Assembly (NCBI GenBank): GCA_900318555.1
Contig: ONKX01000021.1
Location: forward strand, 1-64,000
DNA length: 64,000 nucleotides
From: an uncultured Prevotellaceae bacterium
GTDB taxonomy: Bacteria; Bacteroidota; Bacteroidia; Bacteroidales; Bacteroidaceae
Direction: 5' to 3'
Positions 34,310 through 45,393 of this stretch are shown here, piece after piece. Every line of letters begins with the position of its first letter. The first letter of the stretch is position 1. Made by a program: the position numbers and the translations under genes. The notes beneath the pieces were generated by a model. That model did no database searches and was not told the origin of the DNA. It saw nothing but the letters and a program-made list of their open reading frames with translations.

Positions 34310-35689
34310 ATGACGCTGATTAAATCTATATCTGGCATCCGCGGTACTATTGGCGGACGCACAGGCGATACACTGAACCCATTGGATATCGTCAAGTTTA
34401 CCACTGCTTATGCCATGTTTATCCCTCGCAAGACGGGAAAGATTGTCGTAGGTCGTGATGGTCGTATCTCTGGTCCTATGGTGCGCGACGTCGTTTGCGG
34501 CACACTGGTAGGTATAGGCTTCGACGTGATTGACATTGGCTATGCCACGACACCAACTACCGAGCTGGCAGTACGTATGAGCGGAGCCGATGGTGGTATC
34601 ATCATCACTGCTTCACACAATCCACGCCAGTGGAATGCCCTGAAGCTGCTAAACAGCGAGGGTGAGTTCCTGACTGCTGCAGACGGTCAGAAAGTGCTTG
34701 AACTGGCTGAAAAGGAAGACTTCTGCTACGCGGAAGTTGACAAACTGGGAAAGGTTATCGTCGATGATTCCTTCGACGAGCGTCACATACAGTCTGTCCT
34801 CGACCTCAAACTCGTAGATACCGACGCTATCCGCAAAGCCCGTCTGACTGTTTGCGTTGACAGCATCAACAGCGTTGGTGGCATCATCCTGCCCAAATTG
34901 CTCGAACGTCTGGGCGTGGGTTATAAGTTCCTGAACGAGCAGGTAACAGGCGACTTTGCACATAATCCTGAACCTTTGGAGAAGAATCTGCAGGGTATCA
35001 TGGACGAGATGAAAACCGGTAAGTACGATCTGGGTATTGTCGTTGATCCTGATGTCGACCGCCTGGCTTTCATTTGCGAGGATGGTAAGATGTTTGGCGA
35101 GGAGTATACGTTGGTGAGCGTGGCTGACTATGTGCTGTCGCAGACTCCCGGCAATACCGTTAGCAATCTCAGCTCCACCCGTGCTTTGCGTGACGTAACG
35201 CAGAAGCGTGGGGGTCAGTATACAGCTGCTGCTGTTGGCGAGGTCAATGTTACCACGAAAATGAAAGAGGTGAATGCCGTCATTGGCGGTGAGGGAAATG
35301 GTGGTGTCATCTATCCTGAGAGCCATTACGGTCGCGACGCCCTTGTGGGTATAGCCCTCTTCCTGACTTCTCTGGCCAAGAAGGAATGCAAGGTTAGTGA
35401 GTTGCGCAAGCAGTTCCCTGACTACCAAATTGCCAAGAACCGTATCGACCTCACTCCTGACACTGACGTAGATGCTATCTTGGTGAAGGTAAAGGAGATG
35501 TATGCCAACGATCCTACCGCACAGGTAAACGATATTGACGGTGTGAAGATTGACTTCCCTGACCGTTGGGTTCATCTGCGCAAGTCAAATACCGAGCCTA
35601 TTATCCGTGTGTACAGTGAAGCTGCCACTATGGAGGCCGCTGACGAGATTGGCAAGAAACTGATGCAGGTTGTTTACGATATGCAGTAA
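34310..35689 (+). CDS. glmM: Phosphoglucosamine mutase (alpha-D-phosphohexomutase)
   Basis: A 459-aa enzyme. The phosphoserine loop is [17 protein letters not shown], the metal loop [14 protein letters not shown], the sugar loop [11 protein letters not shown] and the phosphate loop [12 protein letters not shown]. Together they support a role in making glucosamine-1-phosphate for UDP-GlcNAc. Phosphomannomutase activity cannot be excluded from sequence. It ends in a strong terminator at 35714-35745. Confidence 0.9.
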   Translation: MTLIKSISGIRGTIGGRTGDTLNPLDIVKFTTAYAMFIPRKTGKIVVGRDGRISGPMVRDVVCGTLVGIGFDVIDIGYATTPTTELAVRMSGADGGIIITASHNPRQWNALKLLNSEGEFLTAADGQKVLELAEKEDFCYAEVDKLGKVIVDDSFDERHIQSVLDLKLVDTDAIRKARLTVCVDSINSVGGIILPKLLERLGVGYKFLNEQVTGDFAHNPEPLEKNLQGIMDEMKTGKYDLGIVVDPDVDRLAFICEDGKMFGEEYTLVSVADYVLSQTPGNTVSNLSSTRALRDVTQKRGGQYTAAAVGEVNVTTKMKEVNAVIGGEGNGGVIYPESHYGRDALVGIALFLTSLAKKECKVSELRKQFPDYQIAKNRIDLTPDTDVDAILVKVKEMYANDPTAQVNDIDGVKIDFPDRWVHLRKSNTEPIIRVYSEAATMEAADEIGKKLMQVVYDMQ

Positions 35690-35713
35690 TCATCCGTTTA
35701 TCGTCATATTTTC

Positions 35714-35745
35714 AGGTGGGCTTTTATCATGCCCACCTATTTTTT
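35714..35745 (+). terminator. Intrinsic terminator of glmM
   Basis: AGGTGGGC (35714-35721) and GCCCACCT (35731-35738) form a perfect 8-bp stem followed by ATTTTTT. Confidence 0.9.
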
Positions 35746-35746
35746 C

Positions 35747-35776
35747 TGCCAATGTGTCAGTTTGTCACGGTTGGCA
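35747..35776. promoter_or_regulatory. Dyad upstream of groES
   Basis: TGCCAA (35747-35752) and TTGGCA (35771-35776) enclose a pair of TGTCA words. It sits 8 nt upstream of the sigma-54-like promoter and may bind an activator. Confidence 0.45.
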
Positions 35777-35784
35777 AGGTCCTT

Positions 35785-35800
35785 TGGCACGGTTTTGGCT
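35785..35800 (+). promoter_or_regulatory. Sigma-54-like promoter of groESL
   Basis: TGGCACGGTTTTGGCT matches the -24/-12 consensus TGGCACGrnnnTTGCw at all positions but one, with correct GG-to-GC spacing. No TAnnTTTG promoter is seen between the glmM terminator and groES. Confidence 0.6.
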
Positions 35801-35847
35801 ATGAGGAGGGCAAACTTAAATACAAACATTTAAAAAAACAAAGTATT

Positions 35848-36120
35848 ATGAACATCAAACCATTAGGAGACCGCGTGCTGGTAGTGCCCGCACCGGCTGA
35901 AGAGAAGATTGGCGGTATTATCATTCCTGACACCGCAAAAGAGAAACCCCTGCACGGAACCATCAAGGCTGTTGGCCAGGGAACTAAGGACGAAGAGATG
36001 GTGCTGAAGGCTGGCGACGAAGTGCTGTATGGCAAGTACTCTGGCACAGAACTCGAGTTTGAGGGCGAGAAGTTCCTCATGATTCGTCAGAGTGACGTTT
36101 TAGCAGTGATTGAGAAATAA
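35848..36120 (+). CDS. groES: Co-chaperonin GroES
   Basis: A 90-aa protein starting [12 protein letters not shown]; upstream in-frame starts would run into the terminator. It has the mobile loop ([17 protein letters not shown]) and the C-terminal [15 protein letters not shown] strand. It caps GroEL. The 78-nt gap to groEL is filled with GTTAGC/GCCAATA repeats. Confidence 0.95.
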   Translation: MNIKPLGDRVLVVPAPAEEKIGGIIIPDTAKEKPLHGTIKAVGQGTKDEEMVLKAGDEVLYGKYSGTELEFEGEKFLMIRQSDVLAVIEK

Positions 36121-36129
36121 TTATTAATC

Positions 36130-37753
<1,624 letters not shown>

Positions 37754-37779
37754 TTGACGATTAATTTCACTTCTATAAG

Positions 37780-37813
37780 GTATCACTGTGCAATATCACA
37801 GTGATACTTTTTT
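37780..37813 (+). terminator. Intrinsic terminator of groESL
   Basis: GTATCACTGTG (37780-37790) and CACAGTGATAC (37797-37807), a perfect 11-bp stem, then six T. Confidence 0.92.
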
Positions 37814-37896
37814 GTAACGTTAACTTTGCAAAATATAACCATAAAGGCTAAATAGCTTGACATAAATCAAAAACTATGCAGATTTTAGCCAAAAAT

Positions 37897-38070
37897 CTTG
37901 CATGATTATTGAAAAGTTTCTAACTTTGCACCGTCTTAAGGTTAAAACCGCAGACATTATCATATCAGAATTAAGCATAAAAGAGATATTTTTTTGATTT
38001 GTTTTAGTAGATTAGTTTTTAAGTAGTTTGTTTTTGAATTCGATTGTCGTGACGACAATCGGATTTTTTT
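37897..38070 (+). ncRNA. Candidate small RNA downstream of groEL
   Basis: A promoter, CTTG (37897-37900), 20 nt, TAACTTTG (37921-37928), is followed by about 135 nt without a credible frame and then a perfect stem CGATTGTCG-TGA-CGACAATCG (38041-38061) with a seven-T run. The unit lies between the groESL terminator and the next gene's own promoter, so it is a separate transcript. Predicted RNA about 37935-38070. Confidence 0.65.
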
Positions 38071-38081
38071 ATGCCTTTTCT

Positions 38082-38113
38082 TTTGTTTAGCTCTTAACTT
38101 TTTCGTATCTTTG
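38082..38113 (+). promoter_or_regulatory. Promoter of the DUF4450 gene
   Basis: TTTG (38082-38085), 20 nt, TATCTTTG (38106-38113), ending 4 nt before the ATG: a leaderless message. Confidence 0.82.
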
Positions 38114-38117
38114 CAGC

Positions 38118-40601
38118 ATGGTACAAATAATCGTTGTTGTTAGCTTACTTTTCACGTTGAGTACGAGTGCTCAAACTACTCATGCAAGTGAAAACTATCG
38201 CCCTGAGGGGCGGGCCTTTGTATGTGTTAATGGGCAAAACCGCTTTACACGTGCACTATATGGCAGTCCGACGGAATGGCACGTGGAAACCAGCGACCGT
38301 CCAGTGTTTGCTCTGTTCAAAAAGAAGGATTACCGCAATCTGCAGTTCCGTGTGAATGGCGTCTGGCTCGATAAGACCGATTTCTGTGAATCCCGTTACG
38401 AAGACGGCATGCGCAGTTATCTGTTGCGACACAAGGCGTGGGGACCGAAAGCTACATTGCGCGTGAAAGTCGTGGCATCCTTACAGCAGGAGCAAGCTTT
38501 GTGGCGTTTCCAGACAACAGGTTTCAGCAATGATGTGCAATTAGACGTTGCTGTCAGCGATAAACAGAACCCCCAGCAGTGGTCTCAGACCTTCGAGGAC
38601 GAGTGTTATGTTTGTTGCAACGGCATTGTAGCTAGCAAGACTGACGCCCGCGATGCCTCTGAGCTTTTCGAAGAATTGGAAACTGCCATGAAAGAACTGG
38701 CGGGCCGTATAGAGTTCAATACCCCCGACCCTTACATCAATACCCTCGGTAGTGCTCTCGTGATGGCTGCCGATGGCGATTGGGACGGAAAGGCGTGGTT
38801 GCCTGGCTGTATCGACTGGCGAATACCTCTTACAAGCTGGCGTGCAGGTTATCTGGGTGATGTGTTAGGCTGGCCCGAGCGTGCTATCAGTCATTTCGAT
38901 GCCTACGCCAAGGATTTGGACAATAAGGTGTCGTATATCGATGAACTGCTGTGGCATTTCCAATATGATGCTGACAAGGGCTATATGCGAAGGATGTGGC
39001 CTGTGCTGAAGAATTATCTTGATGGCAAGAAACAGAATTCCAACCCCGTAACCCGCTCGTTGGCCTATAACTATCGCGCCAATCTGTTGGCAGCACGCGT
39101 TGCCAAACTCATTGGTGAAGACGGGACGCCCTATCAACAAGAGGCCGAGGCCATCCTCAAGGCTATGAACCAACGGCTGTGGCTGAACGACAAAGGTCAT
39201 TGGGCTGAATACCAGGACCAGACGGGGTTAAAACGTGTCCATGAAAGCGCTGCCGTATGGAGCATCTATACGCCTATCGATTGCGGTGCCTGCACAGCAG
39301 AACAAGCCTATCGCGCTACCAAATACATCGATAAGGAAATCCCTCACATCCCTGTTACGACAAACCTATCGACTATCTCAACGTCGAACTGGTTGCCCTA
39401 TTCCTGGAGCACCAACAATGTCGCTCCCGCCGAAGTGATGCATACAGCATTGGCTTATTTCGAGGCAGGCCGTTCGGAGGAGGGCTATCAGTTGATGAAA
39501 GCCAACATTCTCGACCAGATGTATTATGGCCAATCGCCAGCCAATTTCGGGCAAATCAGCAAATACGATGCTGCCCTCGGTGAATGCCATCGCGATTTCG
39601 GTGACTGCATCGGCATCTCAGCGCGCACGCTGTTACAAGGTCTCTTTGGCATCCTGCCCAACGCCCTCGAAGGCCGTTGCATCATCCGTCCCGGCTTCCC
39701 TGAGGCGTGGGATTCGGCCTCTGTCCGTACACCTTATATATATTATAAGTATCAGCGTCAAGGCGACGAGGCTGTCTATGAGGTGACGCAACACTTTGCC
39801 CAGCCTCAAAAGATTGTCATTCGCCAAAATCTCGGCATGGGAAAATACCGCGATGTCGTTGGTAGCAGCGAACAACATCAGACCATCCGTGTAAAAGTGC
39901 CCGTCAAGTATCCTGAGGTAACCTTCCGTAATGATGGATTTACGGAGCAACGCAACATCGGAACTGACGAACCCACATTTGCCGAGAAGTTCCACAAGCA
40001 GAACATCGATCGCATACTGAACGACAGTGTGTCAAATTCGACATACCTGCCCGAAGTCAACGACTCCGAATTCCGTTCGATGATTGTCAAGGACGAGTTC
40101 ATTGCCATGGGGGTTCCATTCCGCACGTCAGCAACAGGTCGCAACATTGCCTTCACCTCGCTCTACGACAACTATCCCGACAGTATCTCGATTCCTCTCA
40201 GTGGTCGTTACCAGCAGGCGTGGCTGCTGATGGCAGGAACTACCAACCACATGCAAAGCCGCATCGCCAATGGCATTGTCGTTGCCCAATATAACGATGG
40301 CACTGCCGACACACTGCAATTGGTCAATCCCGACAACTGGTGTCCCGTTGAGCGCGATTACTATGTCGATGGCAAAGCTTTCCAAGTAGCCGAACCGCGT
40401 CCCTATCGTGTGGCCTTCGCATCAGGAAAGGTGAGTCGGAAATTGTCAGCCCCCACGAATGCCCAAGGTGGCGAAATCAAGGGTGGAGCTGCCACGATGC
40501 TGTGTATGCCGCTGAACCGCAAGAAGAAGTTGCAATCACTCACTTTGCGCACCCTTTCCAACGATGTTGTGATAGGTTTGATGGCTGTAACGCTGCAATA
40601 G
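38118..40601 (+). CDS. DUF4450-like secreted protein, probable glycoside hydrolase fold
   Basis: An 827-aa protein with signal peptide (MVQIIVVVSLLFTLSTSAQ). An N-terminal beta-domain (about 25-190) precedes a helical region (about 200-570) with WLPGCIDWRIPLTSWRAGYLGD, AAVWSIYTPIDCGA and GECHRDFGDCIG, an arrangement like the (alpha/alpha)6 barrels of GH enzymes, then C-terminal beta-domains. I place it in the DUF4450 group by recognition. Acidic residues in the barrel could be catalytic but none is proven. The next gene is an L-fucose/arabinose-type isomerase, which hints at deoxysugar or pentose polysaccharide use. Confidence 0.65.
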   Translation: MVQIIVVVSLLFTLSTSAQTTHASENYRPEGRAFVCVNGQNRFTRALYGSPTEWHVETSDRPVFALFKKKDYRNLQFRVNGVWLDKTDFCESRYEDGMRSYLLRHKAWGPKATLRVKVVASLQQEQALWRFQTTGFSNDVQLDVAVSDKQNPQQWSQTFEDECYVCCNGIVASKTDARDASELFEELETAMKELAGRIEFNTPDPYINTLGSALVMAADGDWDGKAWLPGCIDWRIPLTSWRAGYLGDVLGWPERAISHFDAYAKDLDNKVSYIDELLWHFQYDADKGYMRRMWPVLKNYLDGKKQNSNPVTRSLAYNYRANLLAARVAKLIGEDGTPYQQEAEAILKAMNQRLWLNDKGHWAEYQDQTGLKRVHESAAVWSIYTPIDCGACTAEQAYRATKYIDKEIPHIPVTTNLSTISTSNWLPYSWSTNNVAPAEVMHTALAYFEAGRSEEGYQLMKANILDQMYYGQSPANFGQISKYDAALGECHRDFGDCIGISARTLLQGLFGILPNALEGRCIIRPGFPEAWDSASVRTPYIYYKYQRQGDEAVYEVTQHFAQPQKIVIRQNLGMGKYRDVVGSSEQHQTIRVKVPVKYPEVTFRNDGFTEQRNIGTDEPTFAEKFHKQNIDRILNDSVSNSTYLPEVNDSEFRSMIVKDEFIAMGVPFRTSATGRNIAFTSLYDNYPDSISIPLSGRYQQAWLLMAGTTNHMQSRIANGIVVAQYNDGTADTLQLVNPDNWCPVERDYYVDGKAFQVAEPRPYRVAFASGKVSRKLSAPTNAQGGEIKGGAATMLCMPLNRKKKLQSLTLRTLSNDVVIGLMAVTLQ

Positions 40602-40677
40602 ACGGATGTGAAAGTTAAAAAAACCTTATGCGACTGCATTTTTTTGCTTTTCACGATTCATTCTTCACTTTATTTTG

Positions 40678-40685
40678 TATCTTTG
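40678..40685 (+). promoter_or_regulatory. -7 element of the sugar isomerase gene
   Basis: TATCTTTG with a 41-nt leader to the ATG; no TTTG at the right distance. Confidence 0.55.
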
Positions 40686-40726
40686 TAGCTCGAAACCAAT
40701 TCATTACTTAAAAAACAAATACAAAA

Positions 40727-42184
40727 ATGAACAATGTACCTGTAATTAAGATCGGTATCGTGGCTGTTAGCCGCGACTGTTTCCCCGAGTCATTGGCCGT
40801 TAACCGTCGTAAGGCTGTTATCGCTGCGTATGAAAAGAAGTTTGGCAAGGAGGGCATCTACGAGTGTCCTATCTGTATCGTTGAGAGTGAGATTCACGCT
40901 CAGCAAGCCCTTGAAGACGTGAAGAAGGCTGGCTGTAACGCCCTCTGCGTCTATCTTGGCAATTTCGGTCCTGAGATTTCTGAGACCATGATTGCTGACT
41001 GGTTCCAGGGTCCCACCATGTTCTGTGCAGCTGCTGAGGAGACTCAGAACGACCTGATTGACGGTCGTGGTGATGCTTACTGCGGAATGCTGAATGCTAG
41101 CCAGGCTCTTTCTCTGCGCAAGACTCGCGCATATATTCCCGAGGAGCCCGTAGGAACTGCTGAACAGTGCGCTGAGATGATTCACGAGTTCCATCCCATC
41201 GCCCGCGCTATCGTAGGTCTGCAGAACCTGAAGATTATCAGCTTCGGTCCCCGTCCCAACAACTTCCTGGCTTGCAACGCTCCTATCCGTGCCCTCTACG
41301 ACCTCGATGTTGAGATTGAGGAGAACTCAGAGCTCGACCTGCTCGAGGCTTTCCAGAAGCACGCTAACGACCCACGCATTGACGGCGTTGTAAAGGAGAT
41401 GGCTGCTGAGCTCGGTCACGGCAACAAGATTCCTCAGGTGCTGCCTAAGCTCGCTCAGTATGAGCTGACCCTGACCGACTGGATTGAGGCTCACAAGGGC
41501 TCTCGCCAGTTCGTAGCTATGGCTAACAAGTGCTGGCCTGCTTTCCAGACTATGTTCGGTTTCGTACCTTGCTACGTCAACAGCCGTCTGACTGCTCGCG
41601 GTATCCCCGTAGCTTGCGAGGTTGACATCTATGGCGCTCTGTCTGAGTACATCGGCACCTGCATCTCTCAGGACGCTGTGACCCTGTTGGACATCAACAA
41701 CACCGTTCCCAACGACATGTACGAGGAGAGCATCAAGGGCAAGAAGTTCGCTTGCGACAGCTACACCGACAAGGAAATCTTCATGGGCTTCCACTGCGGT
41801 AATACTGCTTCTTCTAAGGTTTGCAACTGCCAGATGTGCTTCCAGCGCATTATGGCCCGCGCTCTGCCTTGAGGTTACCAACGGTACCCTCGAGGGTGAC
41901 ATCCAGCCCGGTCTGGCTACTGTTTATCGTCTGCAGTCTACTGCCGACACCAAGCTCCGCGCTTACATTGCTCAGGGTGAGGTGATTCCTGTAGCTACCC
42001 GCTCATTCGGTTCTATTGGTATCTTCGGTATCAAGAACATGAGCCGCTTCTATCGTCACGTCCTCATCGAGAAGCACTACCCACACCACTGCGCCGTGAT
42101 GTTCGGTCACCAGGGCAAGTACCTGTGGGAGGTTACAACTTCCCGAAGGGCGATTTCTATCCCACCGAGAATCCATTCGCATAA
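40727..42184 (+). pseudogene. L-fucose/L-arabinose isomerase-family gene with two frame breaks
   Basis: The frame from ATG 40727 reads as the isomerase family (VSRDCFPESLAVNRRK, GRGDAYCGMLNAS, CEVDIYGALSEYIG, LLDINNTVP, FMGFHCGNT) to a TGA at 41870-41872 after RALP. From 41871 another frame continues with EVTNGTLEGDIQPG through HVLIEKHYPHHCAVMFGHQGKYLWE. At about 42133 it shifts again to YNFPKGDFYPTENPFA and stop at 42184; roughly ten codons seem lost there. The two shifts cancel in phase. It is either a pseudogene or mis-assembled, like groEL nearby. Confidence 0.82.
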
Positions 42185-42277
42185 GCGATTAAACTTTAAT
42201 GACAGGAGCCGTAACCTACAAAGTTGCGGCTCTTGCTATATTAAATGCAAAAGAAAACGAGAAAAAACGGGCTGATG

Positions 42278-42309
42278 TTTGGTCAGTCCATTTTTTATTC
42301 GTAACTTTG
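42278..42309 (+). promoter_or_regulatory. Promoter of pgi
   Basis: TTTG (42278-42281), 20 nt, TAACTTTG (42302-42309). Confidence 0.83.
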
Positions 42310-42345
42310 TCAGCTGAAACATATATAAACTATAAATAAGGTAAT

Positions 42346-43701
42346 ATGAACAACATCAAACTTGACATTACAAAGGCTGCTTGCTTCTTGGAGGCTGGCG
42401 CAGTGAAGGCTTTTGAGCCAAAGGTAAAGGACGCACAGAAAGCCCTGGAAGAGGGTACTTGTCCTGGTAACGACTTCTTGGGTTGGTTGCACCTGCCCAC
42501 AGAGATTACTCCCGCATTCCTCGATGAGATTATGGCTACGGCGAAAGTGCTGCGCGACAACTGCGAGGCAGTGGTAGTAGCAGGAATCGGTGGTTCGTAT
42601 CTGGGTGCACGTGCCGTCATCGAGGCACTGAGCAATAGCTTCGGCTGGCTGATCCAGGACAAGAAGAACCCCACCATCCTCTTTGCTGGTAACAACATCG
42701 GAGAAGACTACCTTTTCGAGCTCACTGAATATCTGAAGGGTAAGAAATTCGGCGTCATCAACATCTCGAAGTCGGGAACGACGACGGAGACTGCTCTGAC
42801 GTTCCGTCTGCTGAAGAAGCAGTGCGAGGCTCAGCGCGGCAAGGAAGAGGCCAAGAAGGTGATTGTAGCCGTAACGGATGCCAAGCGCGGTGCAGCCCGT
42901 ACCTGCGCTGATAAGGAAGGTTACAAGAGCTTCATCATCCCCGATAACGTCGGTGGTCGCTTCTCGGTACTGACGCCGGTAGGTCTGCTGCCTATTGCCT
43001 GCGCTGGTTTCGACATCAAGCAGTTGGTCGGTGGCGCTCAGGACATGGAGAAGGCTTGCGCCCCCAGCGTTCCCTTCGACGAGAATCCTGCAGCCCAGTA
43101 TGCTGCCGTACGTAATGCCCTCTATCAGAACGGCAAGAAGATTGAGATCATGGTGAACTACCAGCCCAAGCTGCACTTCGTCAGCGAGTGGTGGAAACAG
43201 CTCTACGGCGAGTCTGAGGGTAAGGATAAGAAGGGTATCTTCCCCGCCAGCGTCGACTTCACAACCGACCTGCACTCGATGGGTCAGTGGATTCAGGACG
43301 GCGAGCGCACCATCTTTGAAACCGTTATCTCCATTGAGGAGCCCGAGAAGAAGTTGCTCTTCCCCGAGGACGAAGAGAATCTGGACGGTCTGAACTTCCT
43401 CGCTGGCAAGCGTGTAGACGAGGTGAACAAGATGGCAGAACTCGGCACCCGTCTGGCTCACGTCGACGGTGGTGTGCCCAACATCCGCATCAGCGTTCCT
43501 AAGCTCAACGAATACTACATCGGACAGCTCATCTATTTCTTCGAGATTGGCTGCGGCATCAGCGGTAACGTGCTGGGTGTGAACCCATTCAACCAGCCTG
43601 GTGTGGAGGCTTACAAGAAGAATATGTTTGCCCTGCTCGACAAGCCCGGTTACGAGGCAGACAGCAAGGCTATCAAGGAGCGTCTGGCTAAAGAGCAATA
43701 A
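42346..43701 (+). CDS. pgi: Glucose-6-phosphate isomerase
   Basis: A 451-aa glycolytic enzyme. [16 protein letters not shown] binds sugar phosphate; [33 protein letters not shown] and [11 protein letters not shown] belong to the SIS active site; [16 protein letters not shown] near the end carries the catalytic Lys. It is of the shorter bacterial type (Firmicutes/Bacteroidota) rather than the 549-aa E. coli form. The gap to the following HAD gene is one repeat tract. Confidence 0.95.
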   Translation: MNNIKLDITKAACFLEAGAVKAFEPKVKDAQKALEEGTCPGNDFLGWLHLPTEITPAFLDEIMATAKVLRDNCEAVVVAGIGGSYLGARAVIEALSNSFGWLIQDKKNPTILFAGNNIGEDYLFELTEYLKGKKFGVINISKSGTTTETALTFRLLKKQCEAQRGKEEAKKVIVAVTDAKRGAARTCADKEGYKSFIIPDNVGGRFSVLTPVGLLPIACAGFDIKQLVGGAQDMEKACAPSVPFDENPAAQYAAVRNALYQNGKKIEIMVNYQPKLHFVSEWWKQLYGESEGKDKKGIFPASVDFTTDLHSMGQWIQDGERTIFETVISIEEPEKKLLFPEDEENLDGLNFLAGKRVDEVNKMAELGTRLAHVDGGVPNIRISVPKLNEYYIGQLIYFFEIGCGISGNVLGVNPFNQPGVEAYKKNMFALLDKPGYEADSKAIKERLAKEQ

Positions 43702-43764
43702 CCTAGAATTTCTAGTATCTCTAGAATCTCTAGAACATCTAGAATATCTAGAACATCTAGTAGA
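43702..43764. repeat. TCTAGAA(C/T)A short-repeat tract between pgi and the HAD gene
   Basis: Seven CTAGAA-type units with 8-10 nt period cover the complete 63-nt gap from stop to start codon. Each unit contains the palindrome CTAG. Confidence 0.92.
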
Positions 43765-44499
43765 ATGAAAAAAAACATTCAGCAATATTTAGAAAGACAC
43801 GGCTTTGGGCAATTCTGCTCGAAAGCCGTGCTTTTCGATATGGATGGTGTCATCTACGACTCGATGAAGAACCACTCGACATCGTGGCACGACTCCATGG
43901 CGGCATTCGGACTGGACATGCCTTACGAGGGTGCTTACGAATATGAGGGCATGCGCGGCGTAGAAACCATCAAGACGCTGGCACGGGCACAGTGGAATCG
44001 CGAACTGACAGACGACGAAGCCAGCAAGATGTACGCCCACAAAGCCGAGGTGTTTGCCAATCAATGCAAGCTGACACCCGCACAAATCATGCCCGGCATC
44101 AAGACGCTGATGGAGCAGATCAAGGCCGATGGATTGAAAATTTGCGTGGTGACAGGCAGTGCGCAACACGCCCTGCTGGACAAGTTATTGATTGACTTCG
44201 ACGGACTTTTGCGCGAGGAACTGATTGTAACAGCCTTCGACGTCAAACACGGCAAGCCCAATCCAGAGCCCTACCTAATCGGCATGGAGAAATGCGGCAC
44301 AAAGCCCTATGAGACTATCGTCGTAGAAAATGCGCCACTTGGTGTACAAGCCGCCGTAGCAGCACGCTGTTTCACGATAGCCGTGAACACAGGCCCATTG
44401 CCCGACGAGCGATTAGCAGAAAAAGGGGCAGATATCATCTTCCCCACAATGACAGCGCTAAGCGATACGTGGAAAACGTTAAACGGGGAATGGCTTTAG
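43765..44499 (+). CDS. HAD-superfamily phosphatase, beta-phosphoglucomutase-like
   Basis: A 244-aa HAD hydrolase. Motif I VLFDMDGVIYDSM with nucleophile and acid Asp, motif II VVTGS, motif III Lys in HGKPNPEPY, and motif IV VVENAPLGVQAA (Glu-Asn in place of the common Glu-Asp). A helical cap lies between motifs I and II. It probably acts on a sugar phosphate; coupling to pgi suggests a hexose phosphate. It converges on the DUF4738 gene with stop codons overlapping within TTAG. Confidence 0.88.
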   Translation: MKKNIQQYLERHGFGQFCSKAVLFDMDGVIYDSMKNHSTSWHDSMAAFGLDMPYEGAYEYEGMRGVETIKTLARAQWNRELTDDEASKMYAHKAEVFANQCKLTPAQIMPGIKTLMEQIKADGLKICVVTGSAQHALLDKLLIDFDGLLREELIVTAFDVKHGKPNPEPYLIGMEKCGTKPYETIVVENAPLGVQAAVAARCFTIAVNTGPLPDERLAEKGADIIFPTMTALSDTWKTLNGEWL

Positions 44500-45077
44500 A
44501 CGCCATCGTCATCAGCATCGGCAGCTGACTTCTGACTATCAATATCAGAATTTGTATCGAGCTGGTCGTCAATCTTGATGTCGAGTTCTCCCATGCGCGA
44601 CAGACGGATCTTCAAAGGAATATACTCGTCAGTCTGAGGACGCCCCACACTGGCGCCAAACTCCAGCCAGTCGCCATCAGCCTTGTCAAAGACAAAACCC
44701 TCAAGAATGCCTGTCTTACGGAAATCATCTCCAATGAGACGGGCAAAATCGTTCTTAACAAAACGCTGTGAGAAGAATACCGAACCATCCTGTCGTGCAA
44801 CTGTCAGCTGGAACACATTATCAATATACTGCTGTCCCATGTCGTCTTTGACCATCGACAGCGAGTCGACAGGCTGACGATGGATGGTGAGCTGATAGGT
44901 CTTGCCAATCCAACTGACCTCGCGCGAATCGGTATTGGCTGGCATACGTATAGGACCCGTTGAAGCACTCTTCACTACGCGCTGAGTAATGATTGTCTCA
45001 TTGTTTTTCTTATCCTTGCAGGCTACCAATATCAGGGCGGCAACAGCAACGGAAAGGGCTATGACTATTCGTTTCAT
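44496..45077 (-). CDS. DUF4738-like lipoprotein
   Basis: A 193-aa lipoprotein with signal MKRIVIALSVAVAALILVAC (lipid on Cys20). The mature part is beta-rich with IGKTYQLTIHRQP and FFSQRFVKNDFARLIGDDF, and the tail is acidic (DADDDG). It belongs to a Bacteroidales-only family of unknown function. Promoter TATCTTTG at about 45110-45103 on the minus strand. Confidence 0.78.
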   Translation of the reverse strand: MKRIVIALSVAVAALILVACKDKKNNETIITQRVVKSASTGPIRMPANTDSREVSWIGKTYQLTIHRQPVDSLSMVKDDMGQQYIDNVFQLTVARQDGSVFFSQRFVKNDFARLIGDDFRKTGILEGFVFDKADGDWLEFGASVGRPQTDEYIPLKIRLSRMGELDIKIDDQLDTNSDIDSQKSAADADDDGV

Positions 45078-45114
45078 CTTGCGTTAATAATTAGTTTCCG
45101 GCTGCAAAGATAGT

Positions 45115-45291
45115 AAAAAAAAATAATATCCCGCCATCACTGGCGGGATATTTTTTGTTATCCAATCCTTTTATCCTTCCATTTTCGGTTAGAATAATAC
45201 CTATACTTTTGTCTTGACACTCTTGTCTGATTTTCAATTAACCAAATTTTCTTAGAAAGGAGGAAAATGTTACTTACTGAATTTTCAATTC
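45115..45291 (-). ncRNA. Candidate small RNA with an anti-Shine-Dalgarno-like segment
   Basis: Starts just downstream of a perfect minus-strand promoter (45297-45328) and ends in the stem ATATCCCGCCA-TCAC-TGGCGGGATAT (45126-45151) followed on the minus strand by TATTTTTTTTT. About 175 nt, no frame beyond a few codons. It contains TTTTCCTCCTTTCTAAG, close to the 3' end of 16S rRNA. The stem also has a T-run on the plus strand and may act both ways. Confidence 0.62.
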
Positions 45292-45296
45292 GGGTG

Positions 45297-45328
45297 CAAA
45301 GTTATAAAAAAAATGGGGGTTAAACAAA
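45297..45328 (-). promoter_or_regulatory. Promoter of the 45.2-kb small RNA
   Basis: Minus strand: TTTG (45328-45325), 20 nt, TAACTTTG (45304-45297). Confidence 0.8.
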
Positions 45329-45367
45329 AAAAATCGGCAGAATTTTATAGTTTTGAGTTTTTTTAAT

Positions 45368-45375
45368 TATCTTTG
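45368..45375 (+). promoter_or_regulatory. -7 element of the DUF4230 pair
   Basis: TATCTTTG, 18 nt before the ATG, no exact -33 box. Confidence 0.55.
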
Positions 45376-45393
45376 CCACATAATTGCAGATAA

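Noticed and set aside
42310-43785. 491-codon frame antisense to pgi
   Set aside because: Fully explained by pgi codon use; its ends run through the promoter and the CTAGAA repeat.
45267-45323. 18-codon frame on the plus strand with AAGGAGG upstream
   Set aside because: The spacing to ATG is only 3 nt, the plus promoter is poor, and the opposite strand has a perfect promoter and terminator. Kept only as an alternative reading.
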